Notes under the pieces: generated by a model
The model's input: the letters and a program-made list of their open reading frames with translations, nothing else
Database searches by the model: none
Told to the model about the DNA's origin: nothing
Translations under genes and position numbers: made by a program
Shown here: positions 37,255 through 46,350 of the stretch, piece after piece
Layout of the letters: every line of letters starts with the position of its first letter
How positions within the stretch are numbered: the stretch's first letter is position 1
Assembly: GCA_009838965.1 (NCBI GenBank)
Contig: VXQP01000074.1
Coordinates: 25,794 to 89,793, forward strand
DNA: 64,000 nt
DNA from: Chloroflexota bacterium
Lineage (GTDB): Bacteria; Chloroflexota; Dehalococcoidia; Lucifugimonadales; Australimonadaceae
Direction: 5' to 3'

Positions 37255-37737
37255 TCACTCTCCTTCCTGCTGGTCCTCGAACCACTCCGGCGGGACCCGC
37301 ACCGCGACCATCTCGCCTGTCGCCGTCTCGACGCCGCCGGACTCGAGCGAGCAGCTCACCAGCGCCTTGCGCCGCACCATCTCCGTCACCCGCGCGCGCA
37401 TCGTCAGCGGCTGGTCTATCGGCGTCGGCTTCCGGTACGTCACGTGCAGCGATGCCGTCGCGTACCAGATGACGGGCCCCGAACCGACCTCCCGCTCCTC
37501 GACCCTGTACGCTTCCGCGATGGCCGTCCAGATGCTGTGGCAGTCGATGACGCTGCCGATCATGCCGCCGTAGAGGATGTGGCGCGGCCCTGCGGCGAAC
37601 TCGGGACGGGGCATCCAGGTGCACACCGTCTCGTCGCCGTCCCAGTAGCTCCGCAGCTTCAGGCCATCCTTCGCGTCCGGCCCGCAGCCCCAGCAATGGT
37701 TGCCGGCCAGCATGTCTTGAAACGCAACGTCGCCCAC
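37255..37737 (-). CDS. PaaI-type hotdog thioesterase
   Basis: A 160-residue hotdog-fold protein. It begins with a CWGCGPDAKDGLKL segment, then ILYGGMIGSVIDCHSIWTAIA, where the Gly-Gly-x-Ile helix and Asp form the usual active-site region, then LHVTYRKPTPIDQPLTM and RRKALVSCSLES. It probably hydrolyses an acyl- or aryl-CoA intermediate. The start is GTG 37735-37737 with AAGGAG upstream. First gene of the four-gene operon ending with amidohydrolase paralogue 5. Confidence 0.85.
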   Translation of the reverse strand: MGDVAFQDMLAGNHCWGCGPDAKDGLKLRSYWDGDETVCTWMPRPEFAAGPRHILYGGMIGSVIDCHSIWTAIAEAYRVEEREVGSGPVIWYATASLHVTYRKPTPIDQPLTMRARVTEMVRRKALVSCSLESGGVETATGEMVAVRVPPEWFEDQQEGE

Positions 37738-37844
37738 GAATGCTGCTCCTTACGTCGGTCGAGGGTCGCCCATAGTCTAAGGCAGTTGACGCCGGAGCGG
37801 GCGCGCCGGCCGGCAACCCGTCTGCGCTAGAATGGCGCCACGAC

Positions 37845-38675
37845 ATGGAACTGGAACCGGGGATACACCAACTCACTTTCGGACGGGAGCCGCTGCCCGG
37901 TTTCCCGCCGCCCAACGCCTACCTCGTGTTCGGCTCGGACACCGCCGTCCTCATCGATACCGGCTGGGAGAACGAGGACGACCACCGCGCCCGCGCCTCC
38001 TACATCCGTGAAGTCAGCGCGCCGCCCGTCTCCGAGATCATCATCACGCACCGCCATCCCGACCACGGCGGCGGTGCGCTCCACATGCACCGCGAGACCG
38101 GCGCGCCGCTCGCGTGCCACCCCAACGATCGCGAGGCCATCGAGAACGACCGCCTCCACGGCGAGTTGCACGTCGCAGATGACCTCCAGCACGGCGACCG
38201 CCGCGAGCTGGGCGGCCTCTCGCTCGAAGCCGTCTGGGCGCCCGGCCATACCTCCGGCTCGCTCGCCCTCTTCGCGCCGGAGCGCAAGGCGCTCTTCACC
38301 AGCGACACCGTCCTCGCGGTCTCCACTACCAGCATCGGCCCGCAGGACGGCAACCTCGCGGACTACATGCGAACGCTGGAGATGCTGAAGGACGTGGACG
38401 CCCGCATCATGTACACCGGCCACGGCGGTCCGGTGAAGAGGCCGAAGGCACGGCTCAACGCCCTCATCAAGCACCGGCACGAGCGGGAGCAGGCCATCCT
38501 GAACGCGCTGCGCGACGGCCCGCTCTCGCCCGCCGAGCTCCGGGTCCGCATCTACACCCGCCTCCCCAAGGCCCGCGAGCGCCTCGCCGAACGCCAGCTC
38601 GTCACGACGCTCACCAAGCTCATCGAGGAGCAGGCGGTCGTTGCCGAAGAGAACGACCGCTACGCCCTGCGATAG
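37845..38675 (+). CDS. MBL-fold metallo-hydrolase, LACTB2-like
   Basis: 276 residues. The metallo-beta-lactamase metal site is THRHPDHGGG near residues 65-74 (HxHxDH), with a later GHTSGSLALF and the C-terminal YTGHGGP His. From about residue 205 a winged-helix segment (REQAILNALRDGPLSPAELRVRIY...) is typical of LACTB2-type enzymes, single-strand RNA nucleases in eukaryotes. The role in bacteria is uncertain; glyoxalase-like hydrolysis is the alternative. It lies directly upstream of ruvC (21 bp) and may be co-transcribed. Confidence 0.86.
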   Translation: MELEPGIHQLTFGREPLPGFPPPNAYLVFGSDTAVLIDTGWENEDDHRARASYIREVSAPPVSEIIITHRHPDHGGGALHMHRETGAPLACHPNDREAIENDRLHGELHVADDLQHGDRRELGGLSLEAVWAPGHTSGSLALFAPERKALFTSDTVLAVSTTSIGPQDGNLADYMRTLEMLKDVDARIMYTGHGGPVKRPKARLNALIKHRHEREQAILNALRDGPLSPAELRVRIYTRLPKARERLAERQLVTTLTKLIEEQAVVAEENDRYALR

Positions 38676-38696
38676 AAGGAGAATGGACTGAGCGCC

Positions 38697-39200
38697 ATGC
38701 GTATCCTCGGCGTCGACCCCGGAACCCAGACGATGGGCTACAGCATCCTTGACCTCGACGACGACGGCGGCACGCGCTGCCTGGCATGGGGGACGTTCGA
38801 CGGCGGGCGCTCGAAGGAGATCGCGGAGCGGCTCCATCTCCTGCTCGGCGAACTGCAGGCGCTCGCGAAGCGCTGGGCGCCGGACCAGTTGGCGATCGAG
38901 GAGCCGTTCGTCGCGGCGGCGCGCGGTGCGAAGTCCGCTGTCGCCGTCGGGCAGGCGCAGGCTGTCGCCCTGCTCGTTGCCGCGCGCGCGGGCATCCCCA
39001 TCCACCGTTACTCCCCGGCCACGGTGAAGAGCGCCGTCGCCAACTACGGCGCGGGCGATAAGGCGCAGGTGCAGCGTTCCGTCCGCATCCTGCTCGGGCT
39101 CGGCGACGAGCCGATGGCGGAGGACGCCTCGGACGCCATCGCCATCGCGCTCTGCCACGCGCAGACGTTCCGCACTGCCGAACGAGTGAGGGCGCGATGA
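38697..39200 (+). CDS. ruvC: Holliday junction endonuclease RuvC
   Basis: A 167-residue resolvase that cuts four-way junctions as a dimer. It has an RNase H-like fold with acidic residues in GVDPGTQTMGYS (Asp 7), AIEEPFVAA (Glu near 67) and the C-terminal EDASDAIAIALCH. Length and motifs are normal. The start ATG 38697 has GAAGGAG 15 bp upstream. The stop overlaps ruvA by four bases (ATGA). Confidence 0.96.
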   Translation: MRILGVDPGTQTMGYSILDLDDDGGTRCLAWGTFDGGRSKEIAERLHLLLGELQALAKRWAPDQLAIEEPFVAAARGAKSAVAVGQAQAVALLVAARAGIPIHRYSPATVKSAVANYGAGDKAQVQRSVRILLGLGDEPMAEDASDAIAIALCHAQTFRTAERVRAR

Positions 39201-39808
39201 GCATCATCGCAGGCGTCGAGGGGACGGTAGAGGCGAAGCACGCCGACTCCGTCGTCGTGCGCGTCGGCGGCGGCATCCTGCTGCGCGTCTTCGTCCCGGC
39301 GCACGACCTCGGCGGCCTGCCCGGCGCGGACAGCTCCGTGCGGCTCCACACGCACCTCATCGTCCGCGAGGACGACCTGCAGCTGTACGGCTTCGCCTCC
39401 GAACACGGACGCCGCCTGTTCGAGATGCTGATCGGCGTGAGCCAGGTCGGCCCGAAGGCCGCGCTCGCCGTGCTGAGCGTGCTGCCGCCGGAAGACCTCG
39501 CCACCGCCATCGTCGCGGGCGACGCCACGGCCATCAGCCGCGCGCCCGGGGTCGGCAAGCGCACCGCCGAGCGCATCATCCTAGACCTCAAAGGCAAGCT
39601 GGAGGAGGAGATCGGCGCGCCGATGGTGACCACGGCAGGCGTCACCACAACGGCAGGCGCGGCGGGCGACCCCGCGCTGCAATGGCTGATGGCGCTCGGC
39701 TACTCCGCCCTGGAAGCCCGGCAGGCGCTCGCCGCCGAGGACGGCATGGCGGACGCCCCCACCGACGAGCGCGTCAGGCGCGCCCTCCAGCGTATGGGCG
39801 GCGGCTGA
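39197..39808 (+). CDS. ruvA: Holliday junction helicase subunit RuvA
   Basis: A 203-residue protein that tetramerises on Holliday junctions and loads the RuvB motor. An N-terminal OB fold (IIAGVEGTVEAKHADSVVVRVGGG) is followed by two helix-hairpin-helix segments (FEMLIGVSQVGPKAALAVLS and SRAPGVGKRTAERIILDLKGKL), then a flexible Ala/Gly/Thr linker and the C-terminal RuvB-binding domain (LMALGYSALEARQAL). It overlaps ruvC by 4 bp. ruvB does not follow; a toxin-antitoxin pair stands there instead. Confidence 0.96.
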   Translation: MSIIAGVEGTVEAKHADSVVVRVGGGILLRVFVPAHDLGGLPGADSSVRLHTHLIVREDDLQLYGFASEHGRRLFEMLIGVSQVGPKAALAVLSVLPPEDLATAIVAGDATAISRAPGVGKRTAERIILDLKGKLEEEIGAPMVTTAGVTTTAGAAGDPALQWLMALGYSALEARQALAAEDGMADAPTDERVRRALQRMGGG

Positions 39809-39887
39809 TCAGGAGCGGCTCGCAGCAAGTGTCATCCGCTACTTACGCCGTGGCCATTCCGCCTGCGATGCTTGCGGATGTCGCGTC

Positions 39888-40079
39888 ATGGTGCATAAGG
39901 TAAGAGAAGCGATTCGTATGGTAGAGCGGGACGGCTGGTTCCTCGTACGCACTCGTGGGAGCCACCGGCAGTTCCATCATCCAACGAAGCCCGGAACAGT
40001 TACCATACCAGGACGGTTAGGCGAAGACCTGCGCCAGTGGCTCTGGGACGAGATCAGAAAGCAGGCAGGACTCAAGTAG
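39888..40079 (+). CDS. hicA: HicA family mRNA interferase toxin
   Basis: A 63-residue double-stranded-RNA-binding-fold toxin. The family core is MVERDGWFLVRTRGSHRQFHHPTKPG, with the catalytic His in RGSHRQF near residue 28, followed by TVTIPGRLGEDL. HicA cleaves mRNA and is neutralised by HicB, encoded 12 bp downstream. The order toxin-antitoxin is usual for hic loci. Length is typical (55-85). Confidence 0.92.
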   Translation: MVHKVREAIRMVERDGWFLVRTRGSHRQFHHPTKPGTVTIPGRLGEDLRQWLWDEIRKQAGLK

Positions 40080-40091
40080 GAGAACGGGGCT

Positions 40092-40514
40092 ATGCGATAC
40101 CTCGTCATCATCGGCAAGACTCCCAACAACTACTGCGCTGGCGCTCCGGACGTCCCAGGCTGCGTTTCCACCGGCCGCACGCTCGCGGAGATGCAAGCAA
40201 ACATCCGCGAGGCGCTCGAATTCCATTTCGAGGGAATGCTGGAACACGGAGAGTCCCCGCCCGAGCCTACTGCGCGGGCCATGACGGTTGAGGGGTACCA
40301 GGTCGTCATCTACCGCGAAGGCGGCGATTGGAAAGCGTTCGCAGAGGAACTCTGGCCTGTCATTGCCGCCGCCGACACGCCGGAACGTGCCGAGTCCCTC
40401 ATCCGCGAGACGCTCCCCGGTTACCTCGGTTCGCTCCGTGCTTCCGGCGCGTCCGTACCCGCTCCCGTGTCGAAGACGGTGTATGTCGACGTGAACCTCC
40501 CTGTTCCTGCCTGA
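40092..40514 (+). CDS. hicB: HicB family antitoxin
   Basis: A 140-residue antitoxin. The N-terminal partial RNase-H-like domain is clear (YLVIIGKTPNNYCAGAPDVPGCVSTGRTLAEMQANIREALEFHFEGMLEHGE), the stretch that normally blocks HicA. The C-terminal half is not an obvious ribbon-helix-helix or HTH domain; it ends SKTVYVDVNLPVPA, a beta-strand-like tail reminiscent of degraded RHH starts. Whether this HicB can autoregulate DNA is therefore unclear. ATG 40092 lies 12 bp after the hicA stop. Confidence 0.88.
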   Translation: MRYLVIIGKTPNNYCAGAPDVPGCVSTGRTLAEMQANIREALEFHFEGMLEHGESPPEPTARAMTVEGYQVVIYREGGDWKAFAEELWPVIAAADTPERAESLIRETLPGYLGSLRASGASVPAPVSKTVYVDVNLPVPA

Positions 40515-40517
40515 CCC

Positions 40518-41294
40518 ATGTCATTCGACTTCCCCTTCGACGACTGGGCCGACATCTACGATGCGGTGCATGCCGACCTCACGCACGACATCGACTTCTA
40601 CGTCGAGTTGGCGCGCGAGTCCGGCGGCCCCGTCCTGGAGCTCGGCTGCGGCACCGGACGTATCGGTCTGGCCATCGCACGGGAGGGCATCGCCGTGACC
40701 GGCATCGACATCTCACCGCGGATGATCGACGTCGCGCAAGCCAAGGCCGTGAAGCGCGGACTGTCCGAGCGGTGCGTCTTCCAGTCCGGCGACATGGCGG
40801 CGCTGCAACTCGCGGAGCGCTTTCCCCTCGTCATCATGCCGTTCCGCTCCTTCCAGAGCATGCTCACGACCGAGGAGCAGCGGCAGGCGCTCGTCCGAGT
40901 GCGGGCACAGCTCACTCCCGGCGGTGTCTTCGCGATGGACACGTTCAACCCGGACGTCAACTCCCTCGGCGGGGACGAGAAGGCCCGGCTCGCCTACCAC
41001 ATGAAGGACGTCGAGCGTGAGGATGGGGGTACGCTCGTGGTCTGGGGGCAGAACAACTGGGACCCGGTTACGCAGGTGAACGACACGCGCCTCATCATCG
41101 AGGAGGTCAGCGACGAGGGAGTCGTGGAGCGCCGCCTCATACGCGATTTCGAGCAGCGCTACACCTTCCGGTACGAGATGGAGCACCTGCTGGAGCTGTG
41201 CGGCTTCGACCTCGAAGCCCTCTACGGCGATTTCGACGGCGGCCCCGTCACCGAGGAGACGGAAGACCTCGTCTGGGTAGCGAGGGCAGCGTAG
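40518..41294 (+). CDS. Class I SAM-dependent methyltransferase
   Basis: A 258-residue Rossmann-like methyltransferase. Motif I is VLELGCGTGRIGLAIA near residue 38, the acidic residue after strand 2 is in VTGIDISPRMI, motif IV region FPLVIMPFRSFQSML, and the post-motif loop is LTPGGVFAMDTFNPD. The C-terminal half (from about residue 150) is beta-rich with a long DTRLIIEEVSDEGVVERRLIRDFEQRY strand set, as in small-molecule methyltransferases. It follows hicB by 3 bp, probably by read-through rather than a functional link. Confidence 0.9.
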   Translation: MSFDFPFDDWADIYDAVHADLTHDIDFYVELARESGGPVLELGCGTGRIGLAIAREGIAVTGIDISPRMIDVAQAKAVKRGLSERCVFQSGDMAALQLAERFPLVIMPFRSFQSMLTTEEQRQALVRVRAQLTPGGVFAMDTFNPDVNSLGGDEKARLAYHMKDVEREDGGTLVVWGQNNWDPVTQVNDTRLIIEEVSDEGVVERRLIRDFEQRYTFRYEMEHLLELCGFDLEALYGDFDGGPVTEETEDLVWVARAA

Positions 41295-41303
41295 GAGCAC
41301 GCC

Positions 41304-41819
41304 ATGGCCGACTACTTCGACCGCATCACGGACAAGCAGGCCGACCTCATTCGGCAGGCGCAGGTCTTCTTCGTCGCCACCGCCGACCCCGGCCTCGCGC
41401 CGGGCACGAACGGCGTTGGCGCGGTGAACGTTTCGCCGAAGGGCGGCGTACCGCTCCACGTGCTGGACGAGCACCGCGTCGCCTACCTCGACTACACCGG
41501 CAGCGGCAACGAGACGGCGCGCCACTCGATGGCGGGCGGCCCCATCACCGTCATGGTCTGCTCGTTCGACCGGAAGGACGCCGCCGTCGTACGGCTGTAC
41601 GGCCACGCTACCGTGACACCCATCGCGGAGTCGCCGCTCGCCGGGCAACTGCTCGCCGCGCCCGCCGAGAACATCGCGCTGCCGGAGCGGCAGGCCATCG
41701 TGGTCGACGTTGAGAGCACCGTCACGAGCTGCGGCTACGGCGTGCCGGTGATGACGTTCGGAGCGCAGCGCACGGTGCGCGAACGAGGCCGCCGCTACAA
41801 GGTGCCCCGGAAGGCGTAG
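41304..41819 (+). CDS. Pyridoxamine 5'-phosphate oxidase-like (PPOX) protein
   Basis: A 171-residue split-barrel flavin-binding-fold protein. FFVATADPGLAPGTNGVGAVNVSPKGG near residues 22-48 and RVAYLDYTGSGNETARH near 58-75 match the PPOX 'vs tv. ..g.p.vs.k' and FMN-phosphate contact areas. It lacks a clear PLP-salvage signature, so it may be an FMN- or F420-dependent reductase or a heme-binding relative. Starts at ATG 41304, 9 bp after the methyltransferase, with GGAGC upstream. Confidence 0.82.
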   Translation: MADYFDRITDKQADLIRQAQVFFVATADPGLAPGTNGVGAVNVSPKGGVPLHVLDEHRVAYLDYTGSGNETARHSMAGGPITVMVCSFDRKDAAVVRLYGHATVTPIAESPLAGQLLAAPAENIALPERQAIVVDVESTVTSCGYGVPVMTFGAQRTVRERGRRYKVPRKA

Positions 41820-41899
41820 CGCACTTTACACCCGCCCCTCGTTAGGCTAGGTTCACGGCGTACCGGGTGGCGCTGACGCGCCCTGGAGCAGGATATCCC

Positions 41900-42888
<989 letters not shown>

Positions 42889-42892
<4 letters not shown>

Positions 42893-43896
42893 CGACAACC
42901 CGGGCGGATTCCCCCCTCGTCGAAGTAAGCCGGGTGAAGAAGTACTTCCCCGTCACCTCCGGCATCGTGTTCAAGAAGCGTGTCGGCGAGGTCAAGGCCG
43001 TGGACGACGTGTCGCTCACGATACAGCGCGGCGAGACGCTCGGCCTCGTGGGCGAGAGCGGCAGCGGCAAGAGCACGCTGGGCCGCTGCATCCTGCAGCT
43101 GCACCAGCAGACCGAGGGCGAGGTGAAGTTCGACGGCGTGGAGATGAGCACGCTGAGCGGCAGGGAGCTGCGCGCCATGCGCAGGCGCATCAACGCCATC
43201 TTTCAGGACCCGTATTCGTCGCTCAGCCCCCGCATGACCGCAGCCGGCATCATCGGCGAGCCGGTGAGTGTCCACGGGCTGGTGCAGGGCAAGGCCCGGA
43301 TGCGGGAGCGCATCCAGGAGCTGCTGGAGGTCGTCGGGCTCAACCCGTACATGGCCGACCGCTTCCCGCACGAGTTCTCCGGCGGGCAGCGCCAGCGCAT
43401 CGGCATCGCCCGGGCCATCGCGGCGGAGCCCGAGTTCATCGTCGCCGACGAGCCCGTCTCCGCGCTGGACGTCTCTATACAGGCGCAGATCATCAACCTC
43501 ATGCAGGAGCTGCAGGAGCAGTTCGGGCTCACCTACCTCCTCATCGCGCACGACCTCTCCGTGGTGCGGCACATCTCGGACCGGGTCGCGGTCATGTACC
43601 TCGGGCGGCTCATGGAGCTCGCGCCCTGCGACGACCTCTACGAGGACCCGCAGCACCCCTACACCAGGGCGCTGCTCTCCGCCGTGCCGGTGCCCGACCC
43701 CGGCGTAGAGGAGGTGCGGGAGCGCATCGTGCTGCAGGGCGACATCCCCAGCCCGCAGAACCCGCCGCAGGGGTGCGTCTTCCACACGCGGTGCCCGATG
43801 GCCGTGGACGAGTGCCGTGCCGTCATCCCGCCGCTCAAGGAGACGAGCCCCGGCCACTGGACGGCCTGCATCCGCGTCGGCCCCGGCGCCATCTAA
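42889..43896 (+). CDS. Oligopeptide/dipeptide ABC transporter ATPase (OppF/DppF-like)
   Basis: 335 residues. Walker [10 protein letters not shown] is near residue 55, Q-loop [12 protein letters not shown], signature [15 protein letters not shown], Walker [15 protein letters not shown]-loop AHDLSV. The C-terminal oligopeptide domain has the [21 protein letters not shown] cysteines. It forms a heterodimeric motor with the upstream ATPase, with which it overlaps by four bases. The pair must power permeases encoded elsewhere, or be the remnant of a larger operon. The stop is followed by a dispersed repeat at 43915. Confidence 0.93.
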
Positions 43897-43914
43897 GCCA
43901 ACCCGCCCGCCGTT

Positions 43915-43972
43915 CCGCTCATGGTGAGCCTGTCGAACCACCCGTCATTCCCGCGAAGGCGGGAATCTCGCC
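43915..43972. repeat. Composite dispersed repeat (GGTTCGACAGG element plus ATTCC palindrome), inverse copy
   Basis: CCGCTCATGGTGAGC-CTGTCGAACC at 43915-43939 is the exact reverse complement of the element at 1474-1498. CCGTCATTCCCGCG-AAGGCGGGAATCTCG follows within 43941-43972 and matches the palindrome at 1433-1460. The two parts keep the same relative order and orientation in both copies, so they behave as one composite unit. Confidence 0.85.
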
Positions 43973-43987
43973 AGCCCTGTCCCCTAG

Positions 43988-45052
43988 TCAGGCGGGCACC
44001 TCGATCCCGTACAGCTTCGAGACGTTGTCGCGCAGCAGTCTGGCGCGCACGTCCGCGGGCAGGTTGCCCATGTCGCGTGCGACGATCTGCCGCGAGTCCG
44101 GCCACGTCGAGTTGCCGTGCGGATAGTCGCTGGACCACATGCAGTTGTCGGCGCCCCACCAGGAGAGGAGCCTGCCGCCCACCGCATCGTTGAAGAACGT
44201 CGCGTACACCTGCCGGTTGAAGTACTCGCTGGGAAGCATCGTGAGGTCCAGGGCGGCCCGGTCCGTGCCGTGGCGCTGGTAGTAGTAGTCCCACTGCTCC
44301 AGGATGAACGGGAGCCAGCCGATCTCGTTCTCGACGAGCACCAGCTTGAGGCGGGGGAAGCGCTCCAGCACGCCGGAGAAGATGAAGTCGTACAGGGCGT
44401 CCATCGCATAGACGAGCTTCAGGTTGACACTGGTCCGCTCCTGCTCGATGCCCCGCTCCCCGCGGCCGAATGACTGCCGCAGGTTGTAGCCGTGCCCGCT
44501 GAGGATGTGCAGCGAGACCGGCATGTCGAGCTCCTCGGCTTGCGCCCACAGCGGATCGTAGTGGCGCGACGTGAAGGGAAGCGCGGGGTCGGGGACCTGC
44601 CACACGATGACTCCGGCCATCCCCGCCTTGCGGCTGCGCTCCATCTCCGCGACCGCCGCCTCGATCCGGTACGTCGAGAGCAGACCGAGGCCGATGAGCC
44701 TGTCGGGGGCAGCCGAGCAGTAGTCCGCCAGCCAGTCGTTGTAGACCCTGGCGCACGCCTCTTCGAGGTCGCGGTCGCCGAGGACGAGCGTCTTCAGGCC
44801 GTGCGTCGGGTAGAGCACCTCGGCGCTGACGCCGTCGCGGGCCATCTCGTTGACCCGCTCCGATTTGTCCATCCCGCCGGGAGCGTCGTTCCTGCGTGCC
44901 CCGCCGAGGTCGGGAGCGCGGTCCCGTAACGTCTTCGGCAGGTTCTCCTTCCAGAGGCCCGCGGGCTCGATGACGTGCGAGTCCGACGAGATGAGCACCT
45001 CGTCGACCGCAGCGCCGACCTCGGGAGCGTAGGTCCGTTCGAGGATCCCCAT
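43988..45052 (-). CDS. Amidohydrolase family 2 protein (paralogue 6)
   Basis: 354 residues, TIM barrel. The N-terminal motif is ISSDSHVIEPAGLWKENLP, the DSHxxEP form of the family, with the second His replaced. Other landmarks are YNDWLADYC, PVSLHILSGHG, LVLVENEIGWLPFILEQWDYY and SSDYPHGNSTWPDS near the end. It resembles family members annotated as uncharacterised metal-dependent hydrolases with TIM-barrel fold. Starts at ATG 45052, monocistronic, with GGAGG upstream. The promoter region to the right carries the phased 10-bp repeats. Confidence 0.9.
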   Translation of the reverse strand: MGILERTYAPEVGAAVDEVLISSDSHVIEPAGLWKENLPKTLRDRAPDLGGARRNDAPGGMDKSERVNEMARDGVSAEVLYPTHGLKTLVLGDRDLEEACARVYNDWLADYCSAAPDRLIGLGLLSTYRIEAAVAEMERSRKAGMAGVIVWQVPDPALPFTSRHYDPLWAQAEELDMPVSLHILSGHGYNLRQSFGRGERGIEQERTSVNLKLVYAMDALYDFIFSGVLERFPRLKLVLVENEIGWLPFILEQWDYYYQRHGTDRAALDLTMLPSEYFNRQVYATFFNDAVGGRLLSWWGADNCMWSSDYPHGNSTWPDSRQIVARDMGNLPADVRARLLRDNVSKLYGIEVPA

Positions 45053-45079
45053 GGCAAGCCTCCTCCTTCGTTAAATCCC

Positions 45080-45109
45080 GGTCTCATCTGGTCTCATTCG
45101 GTCTCACTG
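45080..45109. repeat. Phased 10-bp tandem repeat, triplet A
   Basis: Three consecutive 10-mers: GGTCTCATCT, GGTCTCATTC, GGTCTCACTG. They lie 28 bp upstream of amidohydrolase paralogue 6. The same series, with GTGA in place of GTCT, recurs at 45167. The remaining parts of the 331-bp gene-free stretch 45053-45383 show no gene. Confidence 0.85.
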
Positions 45110-45166
45110 CGCCTCTGACGGACCGATCGCCCGCGCCGGTGGAACAGCCCCTCGTCTTTTTCCAGC

Positions 45167-45196
45167 GGTGACATTTGGTGACATTCGGTGCCACTG
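45167..45196. repeat. Phased 10-bp tandem repeat, triplet B
   Basis: Three consecutive 10-mers: GGTGACATTT, GGTGACATTC, GGTGCCACTG. Units parallel triplet A position by position (the last unit of both ends in CACTG). One repeat equals about one helical turn, as for a row of binding sites on one face of DNA. Confidence 0.85.
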
Positions 45197-45383
45197 CACT
45201 CCCGAACGCACCCGATGGTCCGCGCCGATTCCCGGCTTCACAGCCGGAACCATGGTAAGTCGGACAGGGGCGACTGCGTAAGGGGCGCGTGTCGCAACGG
45301 GGGTATAGCCCTACTAGGCTCACGGGTGGACAGTGATGTAGGCATCGCCTATGGTCGCTCGACACTAATTGCCGAGGTTCTGG

Positions 45384-46231
45384 ATGCTGCTCTTCTACAT
45401 AGATGAACTTGGTAATGCCAGCCTGACCCCGTCTTCACTAGAAGTACACCCTTACTTCGTTCTGGGCGCTATGAAGATTCACGACACCCAGCGGTTAAGC
45501 CTTTGCAACGCCGTGCGCTCACTGAAGAACAAATACTTCCCCGGATGGCAGAGACAACCTTGGGATGACACGGAGATCAAGGGCAGCTACCTCGCGCAGA
45601 CCATGCGCCTACATGAAACGGGACGTTCACCGTCATATCCTGCGGTTACTCTGGGTTAACCAGTTGGCAGCTGCCGAAACTGCTAGACGAGCTGTTCAAC
45701 CTGATCCACAGGTTCCGCCCTGTTTTCTATTTCGTTGCCGTGGACAAGCGCTCAATGCTGGAGAAGTTCTCACCTGAGACTCAGTCATGCATCGGGTTGG
45801 CTTATGCATATCTCCAGATAAGGGCAGCGTTGCTCGTTGATAAAGTGCACGGAGGAGATGAAGGAGCGGTCTTCCTAGCAGACGAACACAACCAGCATGA
45901 ACACTTGTACCGTAACGGAGAGATGACGCTTATTAGAGACGAAATCCGGGCGCGTACGCACGCACCGGCAAATATAGATCTGATACTTGAAAAGCCTATC
46001 TGGCTGAACAAGGGTGAGATGCCGGTCGACCGTGAGATTGCACAGTTGACAGATTTCGCCTTGTATTGGGTTGGAACTGCTTTGAAGGAAGGTCGGTTAG
46101 GCTACGAGAATCAGTGGTTGCGGCGACTAGGGCCCTACATAGCACGGCACTGGACGAGGGGCGGTGTCTGGGATGGAGGTATTACGATTGTTCCGCGCCC
46201 CTACAGGTATCCAACGCTGTCTTTCGCGTGA
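45384..46231 (+). pseudogene. DUF3800 family gene with a frameshift
   Basis: The first part (45384 to about 45620) encodes MLLFYIDELGNASLTP...HPYFVLGAMKI, the typical DUF3800 start (YIDExG and the following beta strand of an RNase-H-like fold). That frame stops at 45660. The second part (from about 45620 to 46231, another frame) encodes LPKLLDELFNLIHRFRPVF, VDKRSMLEKF, GAVFLADEHNQHEHL and REIAQLTDFALYWVG, matching the rest of the family including the IQLADxxAY-like C-terminal motif. A single-base indel near 45615-45625 explains both halves. The product is unknown; DUF3800 genes are frequent in defence islands. GC is low (30 of 60 bases in the line starting 45781). An assembly or sequencing error is the alternative to true inactivation. 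Confidence 0.75.
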
Positions 46232-46350
46232 AGGGCACACAGTTCACATAAAGGCAGCAGGCTCATAGGGTACGACGCGTTGGCGACATTCCCTAGAGCC
46301 CGCTGCACACATAACTATACAGCAGACACGTGTTCGTTTGCAAGGCCCCC

